Positions 9,118 to 18,143 of a stretch of 64,000 nucleotides of DNA are shown here, in pieces. Each line of letters opens with the position of its first letter. Position 1 is the stretch's first letter. The stretch is from the NCBI GenBank assembly GCA_003574685.1, contig QOCQ01000008.1, positions 1-64,000 of the forward strand, in the 5' to 3' direction. The position numbers and the translations under genes are program-made. Origin of the DNA: Rhodospirillaceae bacterium SYSU D60007. GTDB lineage: Bacteria; Pseudomonadota; Alphaproteobacteria; Reyranellales; Reyranellaceae. Below the pieces are notes generated by a model that was given only the letters and a program-made list of their open reading frames with translations, was not told where the DNA came from and did no database searches.

Positions 9118-9781
9118 TCTTCGCCGGGGGGAAAGCTCCGTTTCACGTGAAACATCGGATGCCGAAGCAGTTCGCCGACGTGCCGAATCGCTAGGCATCG
9201 CGTTCGCCGACGACTCTTGGGATCGCCTCCGGCTTCACGTGGAAACCCTTCTGAAGTGGCAGCCCCGGATCAACCTGGTGGCCAAGAGCACGCTTGCCGA
9301 TATCTGGCACCGACATGTGCTCGACAGTCTCCAGCTCGTGCCGCTTTTACCCGGCACTGCCCGGTCGGTCATCGACCTCGGCTCCGGCGCCGGGTTTCCC
9401 GGGCTGGTCCTTTCTGCCGCCCGCCCGGTCCTCGATGTTTCCCTGGTTGAGGCGGACCACCGCAAATCCGCCTTCCTCCTGGAGGCGTCGCGTGTCGCCG
9501 GTACTTCAGTGAAGGTGATTACCCAGCGGATCGAGGCGGTGTCTCCGACGCCCGTCGACATCGTGACCGCCCGCGCCCTGGCGCCGCTGCCCAAGCTGCT
9601 CGAATGGGCGGCCAAATTTCAACATGGCCACACTATTTGCCTTTTCCACAAGGGCGAGGGGCTGGACAGCGAATTGACCGAAGCCGCCCGGCACTGGATG
9701 ATGGACCTTGACCGCGTGCCGAGTGTGACGGCGCCCGGCGCCGCGATCGTAAGGGTCGCCCGCTTGCGACCCCGACGCTGA
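9110..9781 (+). CDS. rsmG: 16S rRNA m7G527 methyltransferase RsmG (GidB)
   Basis: A SAM-dependent methyltransferase (223 residues) that modifies G527 (E. coli numbering) in the 530 loop of 16S rRNA; its loss gives low-level streptomycin resistance. The SAM site VIDLGSGAGFPGLVLS and the upstream LLKWQPRINLVAKS are typical. The GTG at 9110 has GAGG seven bases upstream and follows mnmG by 16 bases. A longer frame from 9023 runs inside mnmG and adds unconserved sequence. The first residues are encoded by the two parS sites (HVKH and VSRET), which explains their odd composition. The gene sits between mnmG and parA as in most alphaproteobacteria. Confidence 0.92.
   Translation: MKHLRRGESSVSRETSDAEAVRRRAESLGIAFADDSWDRLRLHVETLLKWQPRINLVAKSTLADIWHRHVLDSLQLVPLLPGTARSVIDLGSGAGFPGLVLSAARPVLDVSLVEADHRKSAFLLEASRVAGTSVKVITQRIEAVSPTPVDIVTARALAPLPKLLEWAAKFQHGHTICLFHKGEGLDSELTEAARHWMMDLDRVPSVTAPGAAIVRVARLRPRR
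9139..9154. other. parS: parS centromere site 2
   Basis: CGTTTCACGTGAAACA matches 15 of 16 positions of the parS consensus TGTTTCACGTGAAACA, including the full 14-base palindrome GTTTCACGTGAAAC. Its centre is 37 bases from that of site 1. It lies inside the rsmG coding sequence, where it encodes VSRET. Confidence 0.92.
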
Positions 9782-9908
9782 GCGACGCCCTACCACGAGG
9801 CGCGCGGTCCTCGTCCCGCCCGGTTTGCTGGGCATTGCGCTGCGTCCAACCTGAAGGCAAAGGCTTCTGACCAAACCAGAATAGCGCAGCCTCCTCTGTA
9901 GAGTACCG

Positions 9909-10763
9909 ATGGCCGACGCCCCCTCACCTCTGCCCTCGGTCGTACCGTCTGACGCCGCCGCGCCGACGCCCCCTCATGTCTACGCGTTGGCGAACCAGAA
10001 AGGCGGCGTTGGCAAGACGACCACGGCGATCAATCTGGCCACCGCCCTTGCGGCGGTCGGCCAGAAAGTGCTTTTGGTTGACCTCGACCCCCAAGGCAAC
10101 GCCTCCACCGGCGTGGGAATCAATCCCGCCACCCGCACCACTGGCAGCTACGAACTGTTATGCGGGCTGACCGATCTGGCAGGGGCCGTCGCACCCTCCC
10201 GCATCCCGAACCTCGATGTGGTGCCAGCCAGCGTCGACCTCGCCGGTGCGGAGCTGGAGCTGATCGATCTTGAGCGTCGGGAATACCGCCTGCGCGACGC
10301 GCTGGAGGGCCGCACCGGCCGCTGGGATGTGGTTCTCGTCGACTGTCCACCCTCGCTCGGCCTTTTGACGGTCAATGCGCTAGTGGCCGCCGAGGCGGTC
10401 CTGGTGCCGCTACAGTGCGAGTTCTTTGCGCTGGAAGGTCTGGGTCAGCTTACGCGCACGATCGAGCGCGTGCGCCGGGCGCTCAACCCAGGATTGTATA
10501 TTGCCGGCGTCATCCTGACGATGATGGACCGCCGCAACACGCTTGCGCAGCAGGTCGAACGCGACGTGCGCGACCACTTCGCCGATGTCGTGTTCGGTAC
10601 GACCATTCCACGTAATGTGCGCGTATCCGAAGCCCCCTCGCACGGTCTACCGGTGCTGCTCTACGATCATGCCTGTACCGGATCGCAGGCATACATTCTG
10701 CTGGCCAGCGAGCTCCTGCACCGCCGGCGAAGCGGCGTACCTGCCCGGCCCGAGGCCGCGTGA
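9909..10763 (+). CDS. parA: Chromosome-partitioning ATPase ParA
   Basis: A Walker-type ATPase of 284 residues that binds DNA when ATP-loaded and pulls or positions the ParB-parS complex. The deviant Walker A KGGVGKTT lies at residues 31-38, followed by VDLDPQGNASTG and the Walker B-like segment VVLVDCPPSLG. A Pro- and Ala-rich stretch of about 20 residues precedes the fold. The 127-base gap after rsmG has no clear promoter. The gene is followed after about 40 bases by parB, forming the chromosomal parAB operon. Confidence 0.95.
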   Translation: MADAPSPLPSVVPSDAAAPTPPHVYALANQKGGVGKTTTAINLATALAAVGQKVLLVDLDPQGNASTGVGINPATRTTGSYELLCGLTDLAGAVAPSRIPNLDVVPASVDLAGAELELIDLERREYRLRDALEGRTGRWDVVLVDCPPSLGLLTVNALVAAEAVLVPLQCEFFALEGLGQLTRTIERVRRALNPGLYIAGVILTMMDRRNTLAQQVERDVRDHFADVVFGTTIPRNVRVSEAPSHGLPVLLYDHACTGSQAYILLASELLHRRRSGVPARPEAA

Positions 10764-10805
10764 GGTGAACTACAACCTGAACGTGTGGCTGCCGGGATGT
10801 CTGTC

Positions 10806-11834
10806 ATGACCAAGGAACCCCAGAAGCGCGGTCTGGGCCGCGGATTGGCAGCCTTGCTGGGCGATGACGCTCAGTTGGCTCCCGCGGCCGCGGCCGGCGC
10901 ACCCATGGCCAGCGTGTCTGGCCGGGATGCGCCACCGACTGCCGCCCGCAGCGGCACGACCACCTTGCCCATTGCCTGGCTGAAGGCCGGCCGCTTCCAG
11001 CCGCGTACAGGCTTTGATCCGGCCCGCATCAGCGAGCTGGCCGACAGCATCAGGGCCCACGGCCTGGTGCAACCGATCCTTGTGCGGCCTGTGCCAGGCG
11101 AGGTGGATCGCTACGAGATCGTAGCCGGCGAGCGCCGCTGGCGCGCGGCCCAGGAGGCGCAGCTCCACGAAGTGCCCGTTGTGGTGCGCCCGCTGGAGGA
11201 CCGGCAGGCACTTGAAATCGCGCTCATCGAAAACCTCCAGCGAACCGATCTGTCACCGATCGAGGAGGCGCGGGGTTATCGCCGCCTGCTGGATGAGTTC
11301 CGCAATACCCAGGAGCAGCTCGCCGAAACGATCGGCAAGAGCCGCAGCCACGTGACCAACATGCTGCGGCTGCTGGAGCTGCCGGCGCCGGTTCAGGCGC
11401 TGGTGGAGCAAGGAAAACTGGACATGGGCCACGCCCGTGCGCTGATCGGCACGCCAGAGCCGGCATTCCTGGCCGAGGTTATCGTCAGCCACGACTACTC
11501 CGTACGGACGGCCGAACAGCTCGCCGGTGCTGCCAAGGACGCGGCCAAGGCTGGATGGGATGGCCGGGGCCTGCCGCCCGCGTGGACCGTGCCTTCCGCC
11601 GATACGGGCGCAGCCCGTCGTGGCCGTACCACCAGCGGGCCGCAGCCCTCCAGTGGCGCAGCGAAAGCCAAAAGCGCCGAAACGCGTGCACTGGAGCGCT
11701 CGCTGGAGGAGTCACTCGGGCTCAAGGTCGCAATCGACGTCACCGGTCCGCGCGAGCAGGCCCAGCTCACGATCTGGACCGAGAACTTCGATCAGCTTGA
11801 CGACGTCGTAGAACGCCTCACACGAAAGCGCTAA
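10806..11834 (+). CDS. parB: Chromosome-partitioning protein ParB
   Basis: A CTP-dependent DNA clamp that loads at parS and spreads. From the 10806 ATG it is 342 residues, beginning [20 protein letters not shown], the usual ParA-interacting N terminus. The CTP-binding motifs GERRWRA and [14 protein letters not shown] are intact, and the helix-turn-helix region reads [26 protein letters not shown] lies eight bases before this ATG; an ATG at 10797 and a GTG at 10785 are alternative starts without such a site. A low-complexity Ala/Ser/Gly linker precedes the C-terminal dimerisation domain. Its targets, two parS sites, are within 1.7 kb upstream. Confidence 0.95.
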   Translation: MTKEPQKRGLGRGLAALLGDDAQLAPAAAAGAPMASVSGRDAPPTAARSGTTTLPIAWLKAGRFQPRTGFDPARISELADSIRAHGLVQPILVRPVPGEVDRYEIVAGERRWRAAQEAQLHEVPVVVRPLEDRQALEIALIENLQRTDLSPIEEARGYRRLLDEFRNTQEQLAETIGKSRSHVTNMLRLLELPAPVQALVEQGKLDMGHARALIGTPEPAFLAEVIVSHDYSVRTAEQLAGAAKDAAKAGWDGRGLPPAWTVPSADTGAARRGRTTSGPQPSSGAAKAKSAETRALERSLEESLGLKVAIDVTGPREQAQLTIWTENFDQLDDVVERLTRKR

Positions 11835-11862
11835 CCAGCAGGGCTCCAGGAGGCGTGGCCCA

Positions 11863-11897
11863 GGCAGGAAGAGGTGTGTCGTGTCTTCTTCTCTGCC
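11863..11897. terminator. Possible hairpin between parB and the convergent gene
   Basis: GGCAG-GAAGA (11863-11872) can pair with TCTTC and CTGCC (11884-11888 and 11893-11897), with a four-base bulge. It lies in the convergent gap between parB and the minus-strand gene ending at 11937. There is no long T-run, so this is weak evidence. Confidence 0.2.
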
Positions 11898-11936
11898 GCA
11901 GATGACGCGTTACTGGAGTGACGATCCCCAGCCGAA

Positions 11937-13656
11937 TTACAATTTCGGTTTGGATGGCGCGGGCGCGGCGTAGCCAGGCGGGACGACGAACGGCATGAAG
12001 AGCGTGAGATCATAAACTGCGACGTCGAGATCCTTGCCGATCGAGGCGCTTACCATGGGCCCGCATTCCTTCATCGCTGCCATGACCTTCGGGAGATTGT
12101 CCTTGTCACGGGGGCTGAGCTTAGAGAATGCCAGCGAAGGCCGGTAAGGTCCCCACGGATCGCCGGTCCAGTTTCCGTCCACCACGTGCCCTCTCGCACC
12201 CTTGGGCATATAAAGGTGGCAGTGCTCTGGCCTCTTGCCATTCCAGGACAGGCTATACTTGGAATCGAGATCGGGTGCGCCCATACTTGGCCTTCAGAAG
12301 CTCCTTTACCTTGTTCAGGTTCTGGTCGCCCTTCATGTCGGCGCCCAGGGCAAAGGTGCGGGCCACCGCCAATACGGTGTTGTTCGAGGCGCTTCCCTTG
12401 AACAAGACAATCGCCTCAGAGTTGTCGGCATTGTGAAAAGCCTTGTAGGCGTCGAACAGGTCTGGCGAGGTCTTGCCGTGCGAACTGTCCGCCGAGACGT
12501 AGGCCACCCTGAAGTGCGCGCGGATGATCTTCTCAGCTTCCTCGATTGACATGCCGGGACGGACGCCGATCACGTCGGCCTTGCGTAGCAGCTCTCGCTG
12601 ACGTTCCACGGCGGCCTGTTCGGTGCTTGCGGTGGCGGCGGCCGCCGCCTCCTTCTCCCGCTCGTTCTTCTTGTGCGTTGACCATACATCTTCGGGCACC
12701 GGGAATTGCGAACCGGCGATGCTCTTCAGGACCTCCCGGCGCGGACCCAGCACCTTGGCGCCCAGCACCTTCGCCCAGATCAGCCAACTGCGCTCGCGGT
12801 GATCAATGCGCTCGATCTCGATCTCAACCACGGTGCGCAGGCCGGGCGTGTAGTGCTCGAATTCGGCGCGGCATTGCTCGGCCGCCGCCTTGGCTTGTTT
12901 GGCGTCCATGCCCTTGCGGCGGAACTTGTAGTCATGGCAGTCCCAGACGGGCTTTCTCCACATGTGCTCTGCCGTCCTTGCGTCCAGTGGCAGCGCCGGA
13001 ATGACGATGCTGCGATCAAATGCCAGCACGATCGGCTTTTCGATCCTGACGTAGACGGTTTCGGCAAAAGCGGATGATGGCATGGCCGCCCACAGGGTGG
13101 GCACGGGGTTCACGAATTCGCGCGCACCCAGCGGCTCTGACTTCAGCAGAGCCTCGCGGCTGATTCTTCCGACCCCTTCCTTGCCGATCCGCTGGTCCGG
13201 CCAGAACGCCAGCAACTCGCTGCGGGACTTCGTCTTCAGAGTGCCGCTAGCGTACTCGAGTCCTTCCAGCGGCTGGTCCAGCGAAAACGTCACCCGGGTT
13301 GGCATCGCGCTCGCGGCCTGGGTCCAGTATTTCTTGTAGGTGGGTAGCAGCTCGTCGCGCGCGAAGCTCACGACCCGGCCCTTGATCTGGGATTCGGAGA
13401 ACACGAACACGTGCTTGGACACCTTCGCGCGCCCTAGGTTCTGGACGAGTCCGTAGTAGTACTGGTCCTTCTGCATCTGCAGCTCGGTCTGGCGGCGCAT
13501 GAATTCATCGCCGAAGGCATCCGGCGCATGCTTGTAGAGCAGCAGCGACAGCGGGAAGCTGGTGAGCGACGGATCCGGCGGGCGGTCTTGGGCCGCGGCC
13601 GGAACGGCAAGGATCGTCAGAGCCAGCGTGACTGGGAAGAATCGGTGCAGGATCAT
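11937..13656 (-). pseudogene. Secreted protein of unknown function, interrupted by a single-base frameshift
   Basis: Two minus-strand frames make one protein: a long N-terminal part from 13656, and a C-terminal part ending at 11937. Near 12280-12282 the reading frame changes inside a GGG (minus strand). Removing one G would join AKYG to APDLDSKYS smoothly, giving about 570 residues. The start at 13656 has AAGGGGG five bases upstream and encodes a signal peptide (MILHRFFPVTLALTILAVPAAAQ), so the product is exported. Near residue 370 the motif DVIGVRPGMSIEEAEKII resembles a small repeat seen in other envelope proteins of unknown role. I do not recognise the family. The frameshift may be real or a sequencing error. 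Confidence 0.7.
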
Positions 13657-13698
13657 GCTCACCCCCTTCGCATGCAGAGCGCGCACAACGCCATCGAC

Positions 13699-13719
13699 CG
13701 CAGACGCCTGCCGTCTGCG
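13699..13719. other. Perfect 8-bp hairpin in the leader of the 13656 gene
   Basis: CGCAGACG (13699-13706) and CGTCTGCG (13712-13719) form a perfect stem around a five-base loop, about 45 bases before the minus-strand start codon. An A7 run follows on the plus strand, so on the gene's own strand the T-run precedes the hairpin and this is not a normal terminator. The rest of 13657-13903 shows nothing clear. Confidence 0.3.
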
Positions 13720-13903
13720 ACTAAAAAAAGCAGCACTACGCCGTGTTACCGCTTCACCCTGCTTTCAGACACGCCTCTGCCGCCGCGGCGCTGCACGGCC
13801 CGCGGGCACGATCGGCCGAAACCAAGGTGTTCCCCAAAATCAGTTTCTTACATCAAGCTGACAAAGGCAAGAGGATCCCGCGCGCCGCGCTGCGGCCCAG
13901 GCA

Positions 13904-14932
13904 CTAGACGGCGCCGTGGCGAATGAGACTGCGCGCGCAGTCGAGGATCGAGTCCTCGACCGGCCGGGGCGTCCAGCCCAGCAGGCGCTGCGCCTTTTCC
14001 GATGAGTAGTTGCGCCGCCTGTCGAGCTCGGGCGTGATGAACCGCAGCGACGAATCGAACACCGTCGCCAGGCGGATGAGCCAGTTCGGGACAGGACGCG
14101 TCGGCACTTTGCGCGCCTGCGGACCCAGCCGCGCGCGCAGGATATCAGCCATCTCACTGATCCAGAGAAAGCGGCCGGTGGCGATGAATCGCTCACCCGC
14201 TGCTTGCGTCGCCGACATGGCGCGAACATGCAGGTCGGCAACGTCGCGGACATCAACCAGGGGGAATCCCAGCCGCGGCAAGCCGGGCGCCGCGCCGCGC
14301 AGCAGCCGCTCAATCACCTGCACCGAGAAGGAGTAGTCGCGGCCCAGCACCGGGCCGATCACCACGACCGGGTTAATCGTCGTAAGGGTCATATCGCCGC
14401 CGTTCTCGCGCATGAAGGCCCAGGCGGCCTGCTCGGCAAGGGTCTTGGAGCGGGCATAGGGCGAGGCTTCCGGATGCTGCGGATCGGTCCAGTGCTCCTC
14501 GGTGAGCGGATCAGGCCTCGGCAAGGCTGGCGTGAGCGTGATGGCGGCGACCGACGAGGTCATCACCACGCGCCGCACCCCGGCGGCAGCGCTGGCACGC
14601 AGGACGCGCAACGTGCCATCGCGGGCCGGCGTGATGAGCTCGCGCGCGTCGCGCGGCTGGCGCGGCGGCAACGGCGAGGCCACGTGCAGCACACAGGTGC
14701 ATCCCTGTACCGCGTCGGTCCAGCCGCGGTCTTCGGTGAGCTGTGTTTCCACCAGCGCCAGCCGATCGCCGGGATCGACTTCCGTCGCGATCATGGACCG
14801 GACGGCTTCGGCACGCCTGAGATCCCGGATCGTGGCGCGTACGGCGTAACCGCGCTTCAACAACTCGATAACGCACCAGGCACCGATAAAACCGGAGCCG
14901 CCAGTGACGAGCACTGTGCTGTCGCTGCCCAG
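13904..14932 (-). CDS. NAD(P)-dependent epimerase/reductase (dihydroflavonol-4-reductase-like extended SDR)
   Basis: An extended short-chain dehydrogenase/reductase of about 342 residues. The nucleotide-binding motif TGGSGFIG is at the N terminus, MTSSVAAI provides the catalytic Ser, and ASPYARSKTLAE gives the YxxxK pair. Such proteins reduce aldehydes or ketones, or epimerise sugars; dihydroflavonol-reductase-like members often act on small aldehydes. The start is uncertain: a GTG at 14914 begins directly at LVTGG with no nearby ribosome site, while a CTG at 14932 follows GGAGG by six bases and adds the usual few residues before the fold, so I prefer the CTG. It is divergent from the cyclase gene. 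Confidence 0.75.
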   Translation of the reverse strand: MGSDSTVLVTGGSGFIGAWCVIELLKRGYAVRATIRDLRRAEAVRSMIATEVDPGDRLALVETQLTEDRGWTDAVQGCTCVLHVASPLPPRQPRDARELITPARDGTLRVLRASAAAGVRRVVMTSSVAAITLTPALPRPDPLTEEHWTDPQHPEASPYARSKTLAEQAAWAFMRENGGDMTLTTINPVVVIGPVLGRDYSFSVQVIERLLRGAAPGLPRLGFPLVDVRDVADLHVRAMSATQAAGERFIATGRFLWISEMADILRARLGPQARKVPTRPVPNWLIRLATVFDSSLRFITPELDRRRNYSSEKAQRLLGWTPRPVEDSILDCARSLIRHGAV

Positions 14933-15083
14933 GATTTTCCTCCCTCGCCGGGGCTGTCAGCCTACCGCAAACCAGCAAAATGAGCATTCATCAGCACGAC
15001 CACCGCCGCCACCCCTCCCTTGCCAGCGGTCTCACGGCGGGCCACATGAGCGTCGTCTCTGGTCCATCGAGCCGGTCTGCCTC

Positions 15084-16304
15084 ATGCACGATGTGCAGTC
15101 GTCCGTTTCGCTTCAGAACTGGCTGATCGCCGAGGGCCTGCGCGGCGTCGGTGACGTCAGGCTGGTGCAGGGGCTCTGTGAGCGGCTCCTGGCGGCGGGC
15201 GTGCAGTTGCTCCGGGTTTTCCTGGGCTCTGACGTTCTGCATCCCACCAAGGAAGCGCGCGCCCTTCGCTGGCGTCGTGGCACCGGCCTTGTCGACACCG
15301 ATGCGGTGCGCGGCGTCAACGAGATTCCAGACGATGCGTGGCGCGCCAGCCCCTTTTACACGATGCTCGAGCACGGGAAGGCCGAGCTGCGCCTGAAGGT
15401 CGATGACGCGGCGCTTGCCGACCGATTTCCCATCCTTTCGGATCTGCGGCAGGAGGGTGCCACCGAGTATGTGGCGTTCCTCGTGCCGCTGGACGGCATG
15501 TTGCGCTTCGGTGAGGTGGAGGAAATCTATACCTCGTTCGCGACCGACCGGCCCGGAGGCTTTCGCGAGTCCGAGATCGCGCTGCTGCGCTCTGTGATGC
15601 CGCCGCTGGCGCTGGCCGTGCATACCCAGCGGATGGGAGTCGCCGGCCGCACCTTGCTTGATACCTATCTGGGCAGCGATGCGGCTGACCGGATCCTTGC
15701 CGGCAATATCGTGCGCGGGCAGGCCGAATCCATCCGCGCGGTGATCTGGTCCAGCGACCTTGCCAACTTCACGCGCGTGGCGGATGAAATTCCGGCGGAC
15801 CAGATGCTGGCGTTGCTGAACGCCTATGCCGAAGTCGTGGTCGACGCCATCGAAACGCGCGGTGGCGACGTGCTGAAGTTTATCGGCGACGGCATTCTGG
15901 CGATCTTTCGCGATGACGAACCCTTCTCTGCCTGCGGGCGGGCATTGGAGGCGGCGCGTGCGATGCTGACCGGTGTTGACGCGCTGAAGGCCCGCCGCCG
16001 GGCCGCCGGCCTGCCGGTGACGGGCGTTACTCTGGCACTACATGTCGGCGAGGTGCTCTACGGCAACTATGGAAGCGCCACGCGGCTTGACTTCACCGTG
16101 CTTGGCCCCGCCGTCAACGAGACCGAGCGTATCGCGGCGCTGAGCCGCTCGATCGACCAGCCGGTGATCATGTCGTCGGCCTTTGCGGTCGAATGCGGTC
16201 CGCGCCGGCGCGAGCTGGTATCGCTGGGCCGCTATGCCCTGCGTGGCGTGGCGCGCCCGCAGGAACTATTTACTTTCGACATCGAAGCTGCCGCTACATC
16301 ATAG
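15084..16304 (+). CDS. Class III adenylate/guanylate cyclase with N-terminal sensory-type domain
   Basis: A 406-residue cytoplasmic nucleotide cyclase, presumably making cAMP. The N-terminal ~185 residues (opening LQNWLIAEGLRGVG and including HPTKEARALRWRRG) form the domain that usually precedes the catalytic part in this alphaproteobacterial subfamily. The catalytic domain shows first metal Asp225 in WSSDLANFT, Lys265 and second metal Asp269 in LKFIGDGI, and the transition-state pair Asn345 and Arg349 in GPAVNETER. I chose the ATG at 15084 because the upstream reading frame is proline-rich and unconserved. The signal sensed is unknown. A HAD-type gene follows after 25 bases and may be cotranscribed. 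Confidence 0.85.
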   Translation: MHDVQSSVSLQNWLIAEGLRGVGDVRLVQGLCERLLAAGVQLLRVFLGSDVLHPTKEARALRWRRGTGLVDTDAVRGVNEIPDDAWRASPFYTMLEHGKAELRLKVDDAALADRFPILSDLRQEGATEYVAFLVPLDGMLRFGEVEEIYTSFATDRPGGFRESEIALLRSVMPPLALAVHTQRMGVAGRTLLDTYLGSDAADRILAGNIVRGQAESIRAVIWSSDLANFTRVADEIPADQMLALLNAYAEVVVDAIETRGGDVLKFIGDGILAIFRDDEPFSACGRALEAARAMLTGVDALKARRRAAGLPVTGVTLALHVGEVLYGNYGSATRLDFTVLGPAVNETERIAALSRSIDQPVIMSSAFAVECGPRRRELVSLGRYALRGVARPQELFTFDIEAAATS

Positions 16305-16329
16305 ACTCCGGCGCAGCGAGGGAACGCGG

Positions 16330-17046
16330 ATGGCTTCAGATATCAGGGCCTGCATTTTTGATGTGTTCGGGACCGTCGTCGACTGGCGGACCAGCGTCAG
16401 CAAGGATCTGGCTGCCTTTGCGGAAAGCAAGGGCATCCCGGGCATCGACTGGCTGGCCTTTGCGGTCGCCTGGCGCAAGCTCTACCAGCCGGCCATGGAA
16501 GAGGTGCGCAGTGGCCGGCGCGGCTGGACCGTCCTTGACGTGCTGCACCGCGAGAGCCTGGTGAAGCTGATCGGCGAGTTCGCGGTGAAGGGGCTGAGCG
16601 ACGCCGACATCGATCACATGAACCGCGCATGGCACCGGCTTGACCCGTGGCCTGATGCGGTGCCCGGCCTGACACGGCTGAAGACGAAGCACATCATCGC
16701 GCCCTGCTCCAACGGCAACATCGCGCTGATGGTCAATATGGCCAAACGTGCCGGATTGCCGTGGGATTGCGTACTGGGTGCCGAGACGGCACGCGCCTAC
16801 AAGCCGATGCCGGAAGCCTATCTCTCCGCCTGCCGCATGCTCGACCTCAAGCCGGCGCAAGTCCTGATGGTCGCTGCGCACAACGGCGATCTCAAGGCCG
16901 CCAAGGCGCAAGGTCTCGCGACCGCCTTCGTGCCGCGTCCCACGGAACACGGACCGGGACAGACGACCGACCTTGCGGCCGATCCGGCCTGCGTCGACAT
17001 CGCGGCCGACAGCTTCACCGACCTTGCGCAGAAGCTCGGCTGCTGA
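16330..17046 (+). CDS. Haloacid dehalogenase type II-like hydrolase
   Basis: A 238-residue HAD-superfamily enzyme most like L-2-haloacid dehalogenases. FDVFGTVVDW near residues 10-19 holds the nucleophile Asp11 and the following helix. The motif II Ser lies in CSNGNIALM, the Lys of motif III in ETARAYKPMPEAY, and the acidic motif is replaced by VAAHNGDLKAAKAQG, as in type II dehalogenases. The ATG at 16330 has GAGGGA upstream; a longer frame from 16183 overlaps the cyclase and is not conserved. True substrate could be a 2-haloacid or a phosphate ester. It converges on holA. Confidence 0.82.
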   Translation: MASDIRACIFDVFGTVVDWRTSVSKDLAAFAESKGIPGIDWLAFAVAWRKLYQPAMEEVRSGRRGWTVLDVLHRESLVKLIGEFAVKGLSDADIDHMNRAWHRLDPWPDAVPGLTRLKTKHIIAPCSNGNIALMVNMAKRAGLPWDCVLGAETARAYKPMPEAYLSACRMLDLKPAQVLMVAAHNGDLKAAKAQGLATAFVPRPTEHGPGQTTDLAADPACVDIAADSFTDLAQKLGC

Positions 17047-17055
17047 CGGCGGGGC

Positions 17056-18141
17056 TCACCGCCGCGCCCTTGCTCGCTGGATATTGCGCGCACCCTGGGC
17101 GATACGAAGGGTGGCGCGGCGCACGATCGCCTCGTCGGGCAGCCCGGTCGTCTTGCACTGCTCCTCGGCCTCCAGCAGAAGGCCAAGCAGCTCGGCAAGC
17201 CGCAATGTCGGCCAGGCGCGCGCCTGGCGGTGCAGCGCCGGGATGCGCGTGAAGTGCGGCTTCGGCCAAATCCGGCGCAGCACATCGTCCGCGCTGCGCC
17301 CTGACTCAACAGCGCCGGCCAGCAGGTGCAGCAGCGTGGCGTGGCGAAGGAAGCCGCGGACGGCGCTGGCCGGTCCCATGCCCTCGGCGAACACGCGGTC
17401 CAGTGCGCGGTCCAGAGCAGCGTAGTCGCCATCGAAGGCGGCGTAGATCGCGTCGTCGAGGCCGATGGCTGCAGTATCGCCGACGATCGCCACCGCGTCT
17501 GCGTATGTCACGGTACGCGCTGCAGGGCTCGCATCCTTGTTGGGAATGCCCTTGTACAGCGCCAGCTTCTCCAGCTCGCTGCGCGACAGCCCCCTGTCAC
17601 CGCCCAGGTTATTGACAAGGTACTCGCGGGCCTCAACGTCAACGCGCAATCCAACCGGGCCCAACACCGAGTCGATCAGGTCCTCCAGCGTCTGCTCGCT
17701 GTCCAGGAAGCAGGCGATGGCGGCGCCGGCTTCTGCACCCGCCACGAGCTGGCGCAGCGTCGAGGTCGGTGCAAGATTGCCGCCTTCCACCACGATCAGC
17801 GCATCGCCCGCTGATGCCGCCAGCACGGTCTCAACTGCCGACACGATTTTATCTTTATCGCCCGCCGGGCGCACGCGTACCACGCGCCGGCCGCCGATCA
17901 GCGAGAGAGCCTGAAACTCGTCCGCAAGCCGCGCCGGATCGTCCTCGATCTGCGAACCGCTCAGCTCGACCGCCCGAAAGGCGTCGGTGAGGTCCGGGCA
18001 GACTGCCTGCGCCAGCATCCGCGCACGCTCGGCGATCAGGCCCTCGTCGTTGCCGTAGCACAGGGCGACCCGCAGCGCCGTATTCGGCTGGCGCACATAG
18101 CTCGTGACAAAGGCGGCAGCCTGCCCGGCCTTGATGTCCAT
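17056..18141 (-). CDS. holA: DNA polymerase III delta subunit HolA
   Basis: The clamp-loader subunit that opens the beta sliding clamp during replication. It has 361 residues and the AAA+-like delta fold without a functional Walker A: N-terminal TALRVALCYGNDEGLIAERARML, then FRAVELSG and GRRVVRVRPAGDKDKI. The central region includes DRGLSRSELEKLALYKG, typical of delta. It starts three bases after the lptE stop region, so the two are cotranscribed as lptE-holA, the order normal for alphaproteobacteria, where leuS usually stands just upstream. Here leuS is 7 kb away beyond tamA-tamB. Confidence 0.88.
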   Translation of the reverse strand: MDIKAGQAAAFVTSYVRQPNTALRVALCYGNDEGLIAERARMLAQAVCPDLTDAFRAVELSGSQIEDDPARLADEFQALSLIGGRRVVRVRPAGDKDKIVSAVETVLAASAGDALIVVEGGNLAPTSTLRQLVAGAEAGAAIACFLDSEQTLEDLIDSVLGPVGLRVDVEAREYLVNNLGGDRGLSRSELEKLALYKGIPNKDASPAARTVTYADAVAIVGDTAAIGLDDAIYAAFDGDYAALDRALDRVFAEGMGPASAVRGFLRHATLLHLLAGAVESGRSADDVLRRIWPKPHFTRIPALHRQARAWPTLRLAELLGLLLEAEEQCKTTGLPDEAIVRRATLRIAQGARNIQRARARR

Positions 18142-18143
18142 GC

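Noticed and set aside
9231-9246. A third parS-like site (CACGTG core) in rsmG
   Set aside because: Only about 11 of 16 positions match, mostly the central CACGTG; it encodes an ordinary conserved stretch of RsmG.
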